A DNA stretch of 64,000 nucleotides. It comes from Purpureocillium takamizusanense. Lineage: Eukaryota; Ascomycota; Sordariomycetes; Hypocreales; Ophiocordycipitaceae. Under the pieces are notes generated by a model, which was not told where the DNA came from, made no database searches, and saw only the letters and a list, made by a program, of their open reading frames with translations. A program made the position numbers and the translations under genes. Of this stretch, positions 31,949 to 43,613 are shown piece by piece (position 1 is the first letter of the stretch; every line of letters starts with the position of its first letter). The stretch spans positions 1,364,001 to 1,428,000 of the forward strand of contig NC_063073.1 in the NCBI RefSeq assembly GCF_022605165.1, given 5' to 3'.

Positions 31949-32883
31949 TCTGGAGCAAGACTCGCGCAGGGGGAAATGAGAAAGGAAAGAAGAGGAAGAA
32001 AAAAAAAAGGAACTTTATGGCGGTACACTGCGTCGCGCGGGTTGCCATGTGCGGAAAAAAAGTGTGTGTTGCACCCGTGAAGCCATCTTGGGGCCTGGCT
32101 GGCTGCGTGTCCCGATGACCTGGAATGGCGAATCATGGGCCCGACCTGATGCCGCAACGGACGCATAGGTAGTGACCGCGACGTGCTGCCACTCTTGTGC
32201 GCCCAAGGTACGAGTAGATCCGAACCTGCAGTATTATCACCCACCACACACCTCAGTGTGTCGCATAGCATCGAGCGACGCTGGAGGCGGCAATCCCGAG
32301 GGGCTGCAGTGGCACCAGCGGCCCCCAACCCACTGATGGAAGGCACCGCCCGTGCAGCCCGCCCGCCCCCCGGCTGACCCAACCGCCTGAGCCGCCCGCC
32401 CACGCAGGCGGAACCCTCCAGCGTTGCACAATGCGTCAGCGGCCCCCCCGCCCGCCTGTGGCTGGTTGGCCCCCGGCCGCCGTGGCGTCGCGTCGCGGCG
32501 GGTCCCTGGATGTGCTTGGTGTTCAGTGTGTCCCGTGTGTCCCACTCTTGCACTCTAGGGCTCCCTCTTGGTGCCCACGGTGCCCTCCTAGACGACCCCC
32601 GAGTGCCTGTCGCCCAGCGGCACGCTGTGGGACACGCAGCCGCCCAGCGCCGCCGGATTGGACCAACCCGCTCCTTTCCCCAGACCTCCTCCACGACACA
32701 CGGATTCCTCATCGCAAGCCCGCATCACGCAGTGGCCCTCCCCGACCCAGAGAGTCACGCCAGACACCACCCCCTGTACCGGCCGAGCTCATGCGCGCAG
32801 CGGCGGTCAATTGCGGCCCCGCCCTCGATATTCACCGGTCTGCCTGATATAAGCATTTGGCCTGCGCCCTTCCGTCACCGTGC
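31949..32883. other. GC-rich intergenic stretch
   Basis: This holds an A-rich 3' UTR segment (31978-32010) after the reductase, then C/G-rich low-complexity DNA forming the transporter promoter and leader. No gene seen. Confidence 0.5.
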
Positions 32884-34695
32884 ATGCCTCGACCAACGCC
32901 AGACCAAGAGGTTCACCTCCTGGCACATCATCATCATCACGACGACCACGACCACGACCACGACAACAACCACGACGGCGACAACGGACACCGCCATCCC
33001 CACCACCACGACCCGCGGTCCCGCTCCCCCTACGACTCGTCCGCAGCCCACACACCGCAGACCGACGACGACAACACCACATGCACCCCGCGGCAGCAGC
33101 CCCCCGACGCCCGTGCCGACTCAAACACTGCTGGCGGCCGTGGCCACAGGACCAGCAGTCCGACCGCCGCTTCCGGTCCTGAAGCGCGCAGCCGCTACGA
33201 CGGCCACTACGACGACGATCCCACATCGCGGCAGTCGCCCGCCGAGAGCATTGAGCTCGACGACATGGACTCCGCCAACGGGTCCCCTGGCCGTCCGGGC
33301 CTTCGTCGCAACGGCCGCTCGGGCCAGCCGCTCCTCTATACCAAACCCGAGGATGAGGAACGCCGCAACGGCAACGCCCATCACGGCCGCCGTTCCAGCG
33401 ACGAGCGTGCCACGAGCCTCGAGAGCGGCTATGCCTACGACGACACAATCCACCGTCCGACCCTCAGCCGCCGGTCGACCATGCACAGCCATAACCCGCA
33501 CGACGTAACGGCAGCCGAGAAGGCGACGCGCAAAAAGTACACGTTTGCTGCCTTCTTCCTCGCCATCAGCCTCGTCTCCTTCTGCGTCCAGACGGAGCTG
33601 AGCGCCTACATCCAGCACGACCTCGGCTGGGACAAGGCCTACTGCATGATGTACTTTACCCACGGGTCCTGGATCGTCCTGTACCCAGTGATGCTCGGCG
33701 TGCTACGTGTCCAGAAGCTGGGCGAGCCCTGGGAGGTGTTCCGGCGTCGCCACGTCCAGATGCTCAAGACGACCATTGCCATGATTGAGCTGCAGACCCT
33801 CGACGTCTTTGGCCCGTCTGTGCAGCGCAGGTCGCGTCCGTTCCTGTATCTGGCCCGCACGACGGCCTTCATCACCTCGGCGCTAACGGTCGCGGGCCTG
33901 AGTTGGTACATCGCCGTCAGCCTGACGACGCCGTCGGACTTGACGGCCATCTACAACTGCTCCGCCTTCTTCGCGTACGTCTTCTCCGTGCCGATACTAC
34001 GGGAGCCCCTGCGCTTGGACAAGTCCATTGCCGTCTCTATCGCCATTCTCGGCGTCCTGGTGGTGGCATATGGTGATACGGGCGGTGGTGAAACGGACGA
34101 GTCAGCCGGCCCACCGGGGAACACGACGCCTGGTGCGGGGAGCCGCTTCCTCGGGAACCTCGTCATTGGCGTCGGCTCCGTGCTGTATGGCCTGTACGAG
34201 GTCCTGTACAAGCGCTACGCGTGTCCGCCCGAGGGCGTGTCTCCCGGCCGGGGCACCATCTTCGCCAACACGTTCGGCGCCTGCATCGGCCTCTTCACCC
34301 TCACCGTCCTGTGGGTTCCGCTGCCGATACTGCACTGGCTCAATATCGAAAAGTTTGAGCTGCCGGAGGCGTCGACTTGCTGGCTCATCCTCGTCGCCGT
34401 CCTCGCCAACGCCACCTTCAGCGGCTCGTTTCTCGTGCTCATCTCGCTCACGTCGCCCGTCCTGTCGTCAGTTGCCGCGCTGCTGACCATCTTCATTGTC
34501 GCCATCGCCGACTGGTTCCTCACGGGGCAGCCGCTCAGCTGGGCGGCCATTATCGGAGGGAGCATGATTATCGTGGCATTTGTGGGGCTCAGCTGGAGCA
34601 CGTACAGGGAGATGACGGAGCATGAGGCGCAGAAGCTGGCCGTGGACCTGACCGATAGCGATGAGGACGCGAGCTTGTCACCCAACGATCGCTAA
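32884..34695 (+). CDS. DMT-superfamily (EamA/SLC35F-like) transporter with a His/Asp-rich N-terminus
   Basis: The single ORF encodes 603 residues from the first ATG; the open frame begins slightly upstream but with no ATG. Residues ~10-45 are packed with His and Asp (HHHHHDDHDHDHD.., then HRHPHHHD), and a Ser/Arg/Gly-rich region runs to about 210. About ten membrane spans follow: KYTFAAFFLAISLVSFCVQ, GSWIVLYPVMLGVLRV, TTAFITSALTVAGLSWYIAVSLT, NCSAFFAYVFSVPILREPL, KSIAVSIAILGVLVVAYGDTGG, a second repeat ending SPVLSSVAALLTIFIVAIADWFLTG, and IIGGSMIIVAFVGLSWST. The EamA-type repeat fits a solute exporter or nucleotide-sugar-like carrier, probably in vacuole or Golgi; the substrate is unknown. 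The His/Asp run could bind metal ions, which is an inference. Confidence 0.87.
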   Translation: MPRPTPDQEVHLLAHHHHHDDHDHDHDNNHDGDNGHRHPHHHDPRSRSPYDSSAAHTPQTDDDNTTCTPRQQPPDARADSNTAGGRGHRTSSPTAASGPEARSRYDGHYDDDPTSRQSPAESIELDDMDSANGSPGRPGLRRNGRSGQPLLYTKPEDEERRNGNAHHGRRSSDERATSLESGYAYDDTIHRPTLSRRSTMHSHNPHDVTAAEKATRKKYTFAAFFLAISLVSFCVQTELSAYIQHDLGWDKAYCMMYFTHGSWIVLYPVMLGVLRVQKLGEPWEVFRRRHVQMLKTTIAMIELQTLDVFGPSVQRRSRPFLYLARTTAFITSALTVAGLSWYIAVSLTTPSDLTAIYNCSAFFAYVFSVPILREPLRLDKSIAVSIAILGVLVVAYGDTGGGETDESAGPPGNTTPGAGSRFLGNLVIGVGSVLYGLYEVLYKRYACPPEGVSPGRGTIFANTFGACIGLFTLTVLWVPLPILHWLNIEKFELPEASTCWLILVAVLANATFSGSFLVLISLTSPVLSSVAALLTIFIVAIADWFLTGQPLSWAAIIGGSMIIVAFVGLSWSTYREMTEHEAQKLAVDLTDSDEDASLSPNDR

Positions 34696-35170
34696 ATCAC
34701 TTGTGTATGGCGGCCGGCTCGATTTTGTTTGCGGCCGGGCTATTCATCGGGCAAGCGGGACGCTGTGATCTCGCGAGTCCTAGATTTTGGAGTTTTTTTT
34801 TTGGGTTTCAGTCTGTTTTGGCCATCGACGATGTAGTTGGTTGGCATACACGGCGGGGCATCATCTCGTCATAGAGACCAAAGACATGAGATCATCTCAC
34901 GTCTAGAGGTGTGGCTGGGCCGCATTTTTGGCATTTGGATCATGTATCGAATCATATACAAGGCACCGCGTGCCGGGACTAAGTTCTCGCGATGGTATCA
35001 CAACCAGGCGAAGAACCGGGGCGCCTCTTCAAAGAGTCGCGAAATACTCTCTTGTGTGTTGCAAGCGCTTGAGCACGCAGTTGTTGCTCCGATCCCGTAT
35101 ATACCCTCTGGGGAATCCATCATCTTTCGTGGTGATTAGGCGCAAAATATCCTGCGCCCACGGGTCCTTA
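34696..35170. other. Convergent 3' intergenic region
   Basis: This separates the DMT transporter and the sugar transporter, which are transcribed toward each other. It contains a poly-T run near 34793-34801. No gene seen. Confidence 0.5.
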
Positions 35171-37384
35171 TTACAAGTGAGAGACGCTCGACTTTTCCGT
35201 GTCGTTGGTCCCGCTCTCCGTCGCCGCCCCTGCGTTCCCCTGTCCGTCCCTCGCCACGAGGCTGGCCTTGCGCGACCCGGCGACGCCCTGCTCCGGGTCG
35301 ACGACGGCGCCGTGGCCCGCCTTGGCGGCCTGTACGAGCTGCGGGTTCTCGGCCTTGAGGCGGGCAAAGTTCTTCTCGGCCTCCCAGGTCCAGATGCTGT
35401 CGCTGGCGAAGACGAGGTCCATCTCCTCGAGGGTGCGCTGGTTGGACTCTGGGTAGAGGGCCCAGACGGCGACGATGGAGAGGGCGTTTACGGCGCCGAA
35501 GATGTAGAGCGTCTTCTCGTTGAGCTTGTTGAAGATGGTGGGGAGGAGGAGGACGGTCCAGCCGTTGCCGATGGACCAGCCGACGACGCCCCAGGCGTTG
35601 CCCTTGGCGCGGACCTGGAGGGGGAAGATCTCGGCCGGGTAGAGCCAGGGGACGGTGAGCCAGGTGGCGCCGAAGATGGCCGTGTAGAGGAAGACGAAGA
35701 AGGTGGCGGCGCCGCCGATGTGGGCCTGGTTGCTCTGGCCCTCGGCGTTGATGGTGGCGCGGGCGAGGCCGCCGGCGGCAAACATGCAGATGCCCTGGCC
35801 GATGGCGCCCCAGTAGAGGGTCCAGCGGCGGCCGATGCGGTCGAGCGTGAAGACGCAGATGAGCGTGGCGAACTGCAATGGTGGGTGTCAGCCAAGTCTC
35901 TCTTTGTGTTTAGAGACGAGAGGGAAAGCAGGGGTGTGGTGGTGGGTGGGCAAGGTCTTTTTACCATGTAGGTGATGTTGTTCACGCCGCTGACCCAGAG
36001 CCGGTCCTTGGAGCTGATGCCCGCAATGGTAAAGATCTCGGGCCCGTAGATGGTGATGCCGGCGATGCCGATCCACTCCTGCAGGATCTGGAGCCAGACG
36101 ACGAGCTGGACGCGGCGCCCCGTGTGCAGCTTTCCGGAGCCGACGCCGAAGAGCATGTGCAGGTAGCTCTGCTGCGCGGCCGTGTCGTGCTCGAGGTCGC
36201 GGATGTTGACAATGTCCTGGAACTCGGCCTCGGCGGCGAGGGCGTCGTCGCCGTGCTCGCCGCGCAGGCGCCCGAGGATGTAGCGCGCCTCCTCCTCGCG
36301 GCCGGCCTTGACGAGCCACCGGGGGGACTCGGGCATGTACCAGATGATGCAGAAGAGGAAGACGAGGGGCACGATCTGGAAGGCGACGGGGAAGCGCCAG
36401 ATGAAGGAGGACGTGGGGTCGTGGAACTTGGACGTGCCGCTGTTTTTTTCGCACGCACGAGGAGCCATGTGTCAGAAGATGGACGTATATGGGACGGGAT
36501 CAGGGGGGCGGGGGCGAAGAAGGGTCTGTCTTCAACTGCTGCTACTCACAATTCCAGCCAGTAGGCCACGACGACGCCAAAGATGTTGAGGGTAAACTCG
36601 ACGGCGACGAACTGGCCGCGCGACTTGTGGGAGGCCGTCTCGGTGGCCCAGACGGGGGTGATGGCGTTGAGGATGCCGGTGCCGATGCCGTTTAACACGC
36701 GGGCTATAGAAGAGAGCAGTTTAGCATGACGCTCGGAAGTTGTGTTTATGTTACGGATTCTTGACGCCATGACGAGGAAGGTGATGCAAGTAAATAAATA
36801 AATAACAAAAACATAAAAAACAAAACGCACCGCAGAACATCCAGTTGGCATTCATGGCGGCGGACTGGAGGGCGGCGGCCACGATGCACCAGACGCAGGC
36901 CACGCCAATGGTCCAGATGCGGCCGTACTTGTCGCCGAGCCAGCCGCCGAGGAGGCAGCCGGCGAGCGTCCCGGGGAGGTAGTAGACGGCGACCTGTTGT
37001 TTGGGATGTCAGCCATTGTGCACCACCCATGTCAACGGCCCTTTGGCCCCCCCATCCTTGTCCATATCTCCGCGCAGCGAACGAGGCACTCACGATGCCG
37101 CCCTGCAGCAGGGGCCTGTCGACGACGACGAGCCCGCGCTCCTCGGAGTAGTGGCCGAAGCCCATGCGCTCGGCGTAGTCGCGCGTGGTGTTGACGCCGC
37201 CCATGAGGCCCTGGTCGTAGCCGAAGAAGAAGATGGAGATGCCGGCGACGATGCACACCGTGTTGAGCAGGGAGCTCTTGTAGAGCCTGTTGGCGACATT
37301 GTGCTTGTGCAGCGGGCTCTTGCGGGAGGGGGAGCCGCTGACGGCGATGGAGCCAGCAGCAGCATCATCAGCATCAGCAGTCAT
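35171..37384 (-). CDS. MFS sugar transporter (sugar porter family)
   Basis: Five exons (37384-37094, 36993-36831, 36703-36550, 36439-35965, 35872-35171) join in frame to 594 residues. Sugar-porter hallmarks appear in order: IFFFGYDQGLMGGVNTTRDY in span 1, GGWLGDKYGRIWTI after span 2, RVLNGIGTGILNAITPVWATETA, PESPRWL in the middle loop, the second-half LDRIGRRWTLY, and PWLYPAEIFPLQVRAKGNA before the PESNQRTLEEMD exit motif. It is a plasma-membrane proton symporter or facilitator, probably for hexoses or related sugars. The start at MTADADDAAAGS is the first ATG fitting the family; the frame is open further upstream but with no comparable sequence. Confidence 0.94.
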
Positions 37385-38630
37385 GATTTTGATGGTGTCT
37401 CTGATCTCGGCGTGGTTGTTCCCGTTGTCGCCGTCGTCGTCGTTAATACGACAACAAGCCGTCGCAGTAGCAGCAGCAGCAGCAGTAGTACAAGCACACA
37501 CCCAGGAGTCTTCTCTCTCCAAGAATCTGGGGCAGCAGCTCAACTGCAGGTCGCGTGGGAGGAGGGGGGAAAGAAGAAGTGATGAACGAACCCCGCGTGT
37601 GCCCTTTTTAAGCTTGTTTGACTTGACTTGAAAGATGCCAACACCGACGATCAGTCCGTCTCCGCGCGCCCTTGAAGTAGTAGTAGCCGCCGTGATTGAA
37701 CCCTCATCCCCCCCCCGCGGGTAAACACCAGCAGGTCCCCCAAGTCCAATCGTCTCGGCTACAGGTACCCAACCAACCCACACAATCAATCGGTTCACGA
37801 GGACTGCAAAAGGAAAATGCGACGACGATGGGTCTGTCTGGGGCCCCATGGCCTGGGTCTGGGATTTGTGGGAATGAGAAGCTGGGGTAAACCTGGGCTG
37901 GGCACACCGAAGCGACGCTCCCGCAACAAGCCGTTTTGCCTCGCTCTCGGGGACATGGCCGGCTCGTCCCCGAAGGAGGATGGAGGGATGGCCACGCCAC
38001 TGCAGACATTTTGTATTCGATGGAACACGACATCGTGTTACTAGTACGATGGGCTTGACGCTTACCGAGGAGGACTGGAGTCAAAATTCAAAGGCCCCCC
38101 CTCCCCCGGTATTCCGAAGGCGGGCTTGCCGAAGCCACCTACTAACTTGCTGCATACATGTACTCATCCTCATCCACCCCGCGCACCAAATACGAATCGG
38201 CAAGGGCAACGGCACGAGGTTCGAGGTGGGAGGTGGCAGGGTGGGCCGGCAAAGCGTTCTCATTGCCGGACGAGGCACACGACTCACGAGCCTTGCCGCC
38301 ACCCATCCATCACGCCCCCTCGGTCCACTCGCCGAAAACTCCGACCATGCGCGCCAATGGCGCCGACTCTGGTGCTCGTTTGGCAAGCGACGGGGGTTGA
38401 TTCCCCGAGCCGAGCCCATCCATTCCCATGGCGGGACGACGCAGGGCCATTTCGCATCATCGTGTGTGCCAAGTATTTCCATGTCCGACTCCCCGAGATG
38501 CACTGCCGGGAGAAAGAGAGGGGGAAGAACTAGGAATGGGATTTGGACTGGGTTCTGTTTGCCTGTCCGCCTGTCAGTCCCCCCCCCCCCCTGCGCTTGT
38601 CATCGCCGCTCACGTACGAATTAGTACACA

Positions 38631-38698
<68 letters not shown>

Positions 38699-38742
38699 CA
38701 GCAGGCCGCCCTCCCCCCCCCGCGGCACGGCAAAATACTAAA
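37385..38742. other. Divergent intergenic region with a microsatellite
   Basis: This lies between the sugar transporter and the Zn2Cys6 gene. It includes short CAG-like runs (37452-37490) and the CGCA tract just before the Zn2Cys6 start. No supported gene. Confidence 0.5.
38631..38699. repeat. Tetranucleotide microsatellite (CGCA)17
   Basis: About 17 uninterrupted CGCA units end 43 bp before the proposed start codon of the Zn2Cys6 gene. Such a tract is expected to be length-variable between strains. Confidence 0.97.
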
Positions 38743-41700
38743 ATGATTCCGGCTTCCCCAGGATCTGCTTCCTCCATGCGGGGCAGCGGCGAGCAGTCCG
38801 GGGACGACGGAGGCGACGTCGGGGAACGCCCGGCGAAGCGACAGCGCCGAGGAGGCAATGACGGCACTGGTGTAAGTCGAAACAAAGAGCCCTCATTGCA
38901 CAGTTTTCTTACTTTCTTCTTTTCTTTCGGTTTCTCTATTTTGTATTAGCTGCTGCTATCCCCCGTCCCGCCTTTTTGCTCAAGGTGGCGCTGGACGACA
39001 ATCTCACGATGACGACGATGAACCAACAGGGGGCGATGGTGGCCCCTCCTCGGCGCCACCATGTTCGCTCCTCGTGTCGTGGAACAAAGACTCGTGATGA
39101 AGGCTTTTGCTGACGCCCGCCCGCTGCTGGGCCGCCGTCTAGGTGCCTCACCGGCGACAGGCCGCGTGCCAGCCATGCCGCCTGCGCAAGGTCAAGTGCG
39201 ACAAGAAGCGACCCTCGTGCGGCATCTGCACCTTCAGCGGCCAGGACTGTGAATACGTTGGTGAGCAGGCGGAAAAGTTGAGGTGAGTAAGTGCGTGAGT
39301 GAGTGAGACGAGAAAAGCTCCCTCCCCCCTCTCTCTCGTCTCGTCTATTGCTGTGTACGAGTTGAGAATACCAACCGCCAGCGCCTCGGCGTCGTGCAGC
39401 CTGGAGACGGCAACGGCGACCCTACTCGACCGCTTCGAGCAGCTCCATCGCGAGTTTCAAGGGGTCAAGAGCGCACTCGACGCCAAAGGTATGTCTTTAC
39501 CCCCAAACGTCTCGTCTCATGATCGGCGACTGATTCCCACATTCGGGCTGCACAGAGCAAACAACACCACCAACAAACCACCACGCCCGCGCCGCCTTTC
39601 TTCCCTCGGCATCGTCCGAGGACCTTTCGCAGCCGCGCCTCTCTACATCCGCCGAGGCCTCGCGAGACTTTCTGCAGATCCCGCCTCACCGGGCCAGCGC
39701 AGACACCGTCCTGCGATGGGACGTCTTCCAGGACAAGTACCCGCCCAACGCCCTCATCGGCGGCCTCTTCAGCCCCGACCACCACCAGACCGCCGTCGAC
39801 CCCGGTAGCAGCGCCGATGATACGCCCTCTTCGGACCTCATCATCAACGTCGCCGCTGGCGGAGGGGGAGGACTCACCCCGCCTGAGGACGAGCAGATCC
39901 CGAGCCTCATCGACCGCTTCCTGCAAAACGTCCACACCAAGAATCCCATCCTGGACGTCGAGGCCCTCATCAAGCACGGCCGCCGCTGCGCGGACCAGGG
40001 CGTCGGCTGGGACGGCCGGTCGTGCCTGGTCCTGCTGGCGTGTGCCTTGGGCGCCGTCGCGAAGCCCTTTGGCAGATCGGTGCCCCCTGGGACGACGACG
40101 TCGTCGTCGCTATCCACGGGCAGTGATGATTCTGCTGCGCGCAACGCATCGCGGAGGACGTCCTCACGCCTGTACGCCAGGGAGCTCCAGCTTGGAGACT
40201 CGTGTTTCACGCTGGCTTGTCGCCGTCTGGGCTCGCTCAAGTACTCGATGCTCGGCGCGCAATGCCACTTCTTCGCCGGAGGTAATCAAGTGGTCCTCGC
40301 ACTGCTTTTCCGTCACATGGATCAGATGCTAAACCTCCGTCGCACAGTATATCTCATGTACACATTACGCCCGATCCAGTCATGGCACTACTTCCTTCAC
40401 GCCTCCATCTTCTGCCAGGTCCACCTGCGCATGACGCACGGCATCCTGGGCGACTTCACCGAGGTCCTGAGCGCGCCGTCGCGCCATTCCACCTCGACGG
40501 ACCGCAAGTCGCGCCGCCTGGAGCAGAGCCTGTACTGGTCGTGCTTCAAGTCCGAGTGCGAGTTCCGCGTCGAGCTGCCCCTGCAGCAGTCCGAGATCAG
40601 CCTCGGGGAGTACCCTGACCTGTTCCCCTCGCCTCCCTCGCCGATTCCCACCGACGACAAGGTCTCCTCCGGCACCACCACCACCGCCACCGAGCCGCCG
40701 CTGCTCGGCCAGACGTCGCCCGCAGCGAGCAGCAGCCTTGGTGGCGGTGGCGGTGGCGGCAGTCTCGGTGGTTACGACGCGCCGCGGCCGCCGCCGAGTG
40801 TCGCCGACGAGGCCGTGGAGCTCAGAAGGCACGCCGTCCGGCTCTGCAACGAGGAGGAAAGCTGGTACTACTACATGACGGAAATTGCCCTGCGCCGCAT
40901 CGGCAACCGCATCATCAACACCTTCTTCCGACAGGAGAGATCTACATGGGCGTACATCAAGCCGCTGCTCCGCATGGCGCAAGAGTTTGAGGCCCAGGTA
41001 TCGTCGTGGTCCGCCCATCTCCCCCCGGCCATGCAGCACTACGAGACCACATCCATCATCCGGGCGCCGCACCTGAACTGGAGCGAGGCCGGCGGCAGCC
41101 ACGCCAGCCGAGAGCTGAGCTGGGCCATCGACAACCGCCTCCTCGAGATGCAAACCTGGCTCTACCAGCCCTTCCTCTACTACCTCGTCCACTTCGCATC
41201 CGCGAGAGGAGCCGTCGCCGCCGCCGGAACGAGCCAGCAGCAGCAGCAGCAGCAGCAGCAGCCTCGCATAAGCACCCTGCTGAATCCATTCTCGCCCCCA
41301 AAGCCCCATGACTACTCCCCGCAGTCGATGGACTCGCTCAACGCCCGAGCCGCCGCCGCCGGGTCCGGCCTGGACGCCCAGGACCTGGCCGTGCTGCACT
41401 CGCTCATCGCCTCGGGCATCGAGTGCTCGCTCAAGACCATCGACGTGCGGTCGCGCGGCCACCGCCACCACGGCCTGTGGTACGACCTGCGGAGCGTCAT
41501 GTGCGCCTCGCTCGTGCTGCTCGCCGTCGTCAAGAGCGGCAACGCCGCCTGGATACCGGGCGGCGCCGAGACGCTCTGGGGCCCCGCGCCCTCGCCCGAG
41601 TACTGGACCGGCACGCCCGCGCCCATCGGCGGCAAGATGGCAAAGGTGCTGGCCCAGTTTGACTTTTGGGCCGGCGAGGCCCCGGACTTGCTGCGCTACA

Positions 41701-41744
41701 AGGAGGTGCTCGAAACGGTCGTGCGGGACGTCAGGGGTTCGTAG
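38743..41744 (+). CDS. Zn2Cys6 (Zn cluster) transcription factor
   Basis: Five exons (38743-38871, 39143-39282, 39382-39488, 39556-40281, 40348-41744) join in frame to 832 residues. The DNA-binding cluster ACQPCRLRKVKCDKKRPSCGICTFSGQDC has CX2CX6CX6CX2CX6C spacing. A short linker and a coiled-coil-like segment LLDRFEQLHREFQGVKSAL follow, as in Gal4-type dimerisation. The middle region (VYLMYTLRPIQSWHYFLHASIFCQ..SCFKSECEFRVELPLQQSEI) is a fungal transcription factor homology region. A Gly-rich loop and a polyglutamine run (about 41230-41258) interrupt it. The fourth intron is 66 nt and leaves the frame open if retained. It is a nuclear regulator; its targets are unknown. The first intron is long (271 nt), so the N-terminal exon is least certain. 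Confidence 0.86.
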
Positions 41745-42950
41745 AGCGAGAAATAGCAAGAGATTACCTTCGACGCCGCGGGCGAGCACTCTCGAACGTA
41801 ATGTCCTCATTATACCTATATTCCAGCAGGGCAGCTATACAGTATGCATCTGGATAGCAGTAGAAGGATCGTAGTATAGACTGTGACCTATGCCATAGGG
41901 GCACGGACGCTCGGTTGGGTGCAGGCCAAGGGTTAGGGTTACGCCTGGTGTGTCCATTCGACATAGGTGATATTCGGCGCAGAACAACAGTAGCAAGCAG
42001 GGGTGCCGGTCTGGGAAAGGAACAAATAGCATTTTGATTGTCTTTGTTACTACAGTTCTCGGAATCTCCGAGAAGATGGCAGAACGTAAAGCGGGAAAAG
42101 GGGCGGGGGCCAGGCGTGTTGATATCAGCGTAGCATTGGCTCGTGTACGGTTCAGTATCCCGTATAAAAGCTCGTTTGATTACTTAAAAGATGCAGAAAA
42201 ATGAGAAGATACTGCTGGAGGCCGTTTTACGAGCTTAGCATTCCTAAAGATGAATTTATAGATGAGTGCGTGCTCGCGAGCTCCCTCTATGTCAAGTCCT
42301 TGACTGCCAGCACCTTTTGAAGTTAGACGAGACAAATACACCCCAGACAGCACTTAGGGCTACCAATTAACAGATAGAAGATGCCATTGTATTTAAATGT
42401 TTGAAATCTCAGTGAAGTGTTAGCATTCCGGCGTTCATGTTGGGACAGCCCAGCCTCCACCACCTTTCATGTTCGGACCCCACTCCCCATTTTCCTATTC
42501 AAGACTACAGACGGGACAGTTGAAGCTTCTCCCGTGAGCCGGGAGCTTTTACCCAGCTGATATCATGCGCCTGAATAGTTCGTAGCTGGGAAGACGCAGG
42601 AATAGAGACACAGATTCACAGATGATCCCTCCCTACGTGTCACTTCTGCCTGCGTGGGCCTTACATATAAGGACCCAGCATCATTGATATTTGGACGACT
42701 GCCGCCTGCGTATGCAAGCTCTCTCCATCACCCACATGCTTGGGGATTTATTCAGCTGCTCACCAGAGTCTCGTGGTCTTCTTCACCAGCTCTCCACGCT
42801 CTCGACGACATCGTTCAACCAGACCACAGGCACCCGAGTAGCCAAGCCGCACGACCATCCACCAAGTCAAGTTGGCGTAGTACGTGCCTTATTGCTATTT
42901 ACTGGACCTGACGAATGCACTGCTGATTATTCCGCAGCGACTTCGACGAC
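41745..42950. other. 1.2-kb AT-richer intergenic stretch
   Basis: No gene supported. The segment 42030-42450 is clearly AT-richer than the window average. An upstream exon for the next gene is possible near 42713-42890 but could not be joined in frame. Confidence 0.5.
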
Positions 42951-43613
42951 ATGCATTCTTTCAGGATCGAGGATCCCACCCCGTCCATGATCCTAAAGCG
43001 CGTGGAGGCAATCTTGCTTAAGGACCTGGTAGTACTGAGCTTCTGGGACAAGTACAGCAATTCCATGCTCCCTTTCACTCTCGACAATAGCACGTGCACG
43101 ATCCAGCTCCTCCAGGCCCGTGACCTCGAGATACGAGTCCAGAAGACGGCCACGGGCATTACCTTCCTGATCGACTGCATTCTTCCCAACCCCGTCAAGA
43201 ACTTCATGGCATACTACACGTACGAGGGCCACAGCTGCTGGGTCTTCCGCGGCGGCGCGCACCTCACTTATCAATTTCTCCGCTTCTTCCAGCCCATGTT
43301 TGCCCAGAAAATGATCAAGGCCGCGATGATCCGCGCGGAGCCCATCAGCATCGACTCGTGCGGCTCGGGCTGCTGCGGCATTCCTCTTGGCCTTGGTATG
43401 CGCGACTTTGCCGGTCTCGTGGCCAATGTTCAGTGCATCCTGGTTCTCAACGGTGAGTACGAATCTCCGCCTTTCAATTCATGCTGCAAAGCCTTCTCTC
43501 CAGTGATATCGTTTTCGTTTTTTTTGCTGACAGTTCTGGGAAAACCAGACGGTGCTGCCGACCTCTTCACTGAGGACGAGACCGCCGCTGGACTTGGAGC
43601 TGGCAACGCCTAG
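42951..43613 (+). CDS. Conserved-looking orphan protein, 193 aa
   Basis: Two exons (42951-43452, 43534-43613; GTGAGT donor, TGACAG acceptor after a T-rich tract) encode 193 residues. The sequence begins MHSFRIEDPTPSMILKRVEAILLKDLVVLSFWDKY. It contains SMLPFTLDNSTCTIQLLQARDLEIRVQKTATGITFLIDC and a Cys/Gly cluster (SCGSGCCGIPLGLG). A mildly hydrophobic stretch before the splice site and an acidic C-terminus follow. I do not recognise the family. An AG precedes the start at 42936-42937, so the true N-terminus may lie in an upstream exon, but the candidate frame upstream has a stop before any ATG. Confidence 0.6.
   Translation: MHSFRIEDPTPSMILKRVEAILLKDLVVLSFWDKYSNSMLPFTLDNSTCTIQLLQARDLEIRVQKTATGITFLIDCILPNPVKNFMAYYTYEGHSCWVFRGGAHLTYQFLRFFQPMFAQKMIKAAMIRAEPISIDSCGSGCCGIPLGLGMRDFAGLVANVQCILVLNGEYESPPFNSCCKAFSPVISFSFFLLTVLGKPDGAADLFTEDETAAGLGAGNA

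Noticed and set aside
32857..32883. Upstream start for the DMT transporter
   Set aside because: It would need a TTG start; the first ATG is at 32884.
42691..42990. Possible first exon of the 193-aa orphan gene
   Set aside because: The GTACGT donor near 42890 does not bring an ATG-containing frame into phase with the CGACTTC exon; the only matching frame has a TAG and no later ATG.
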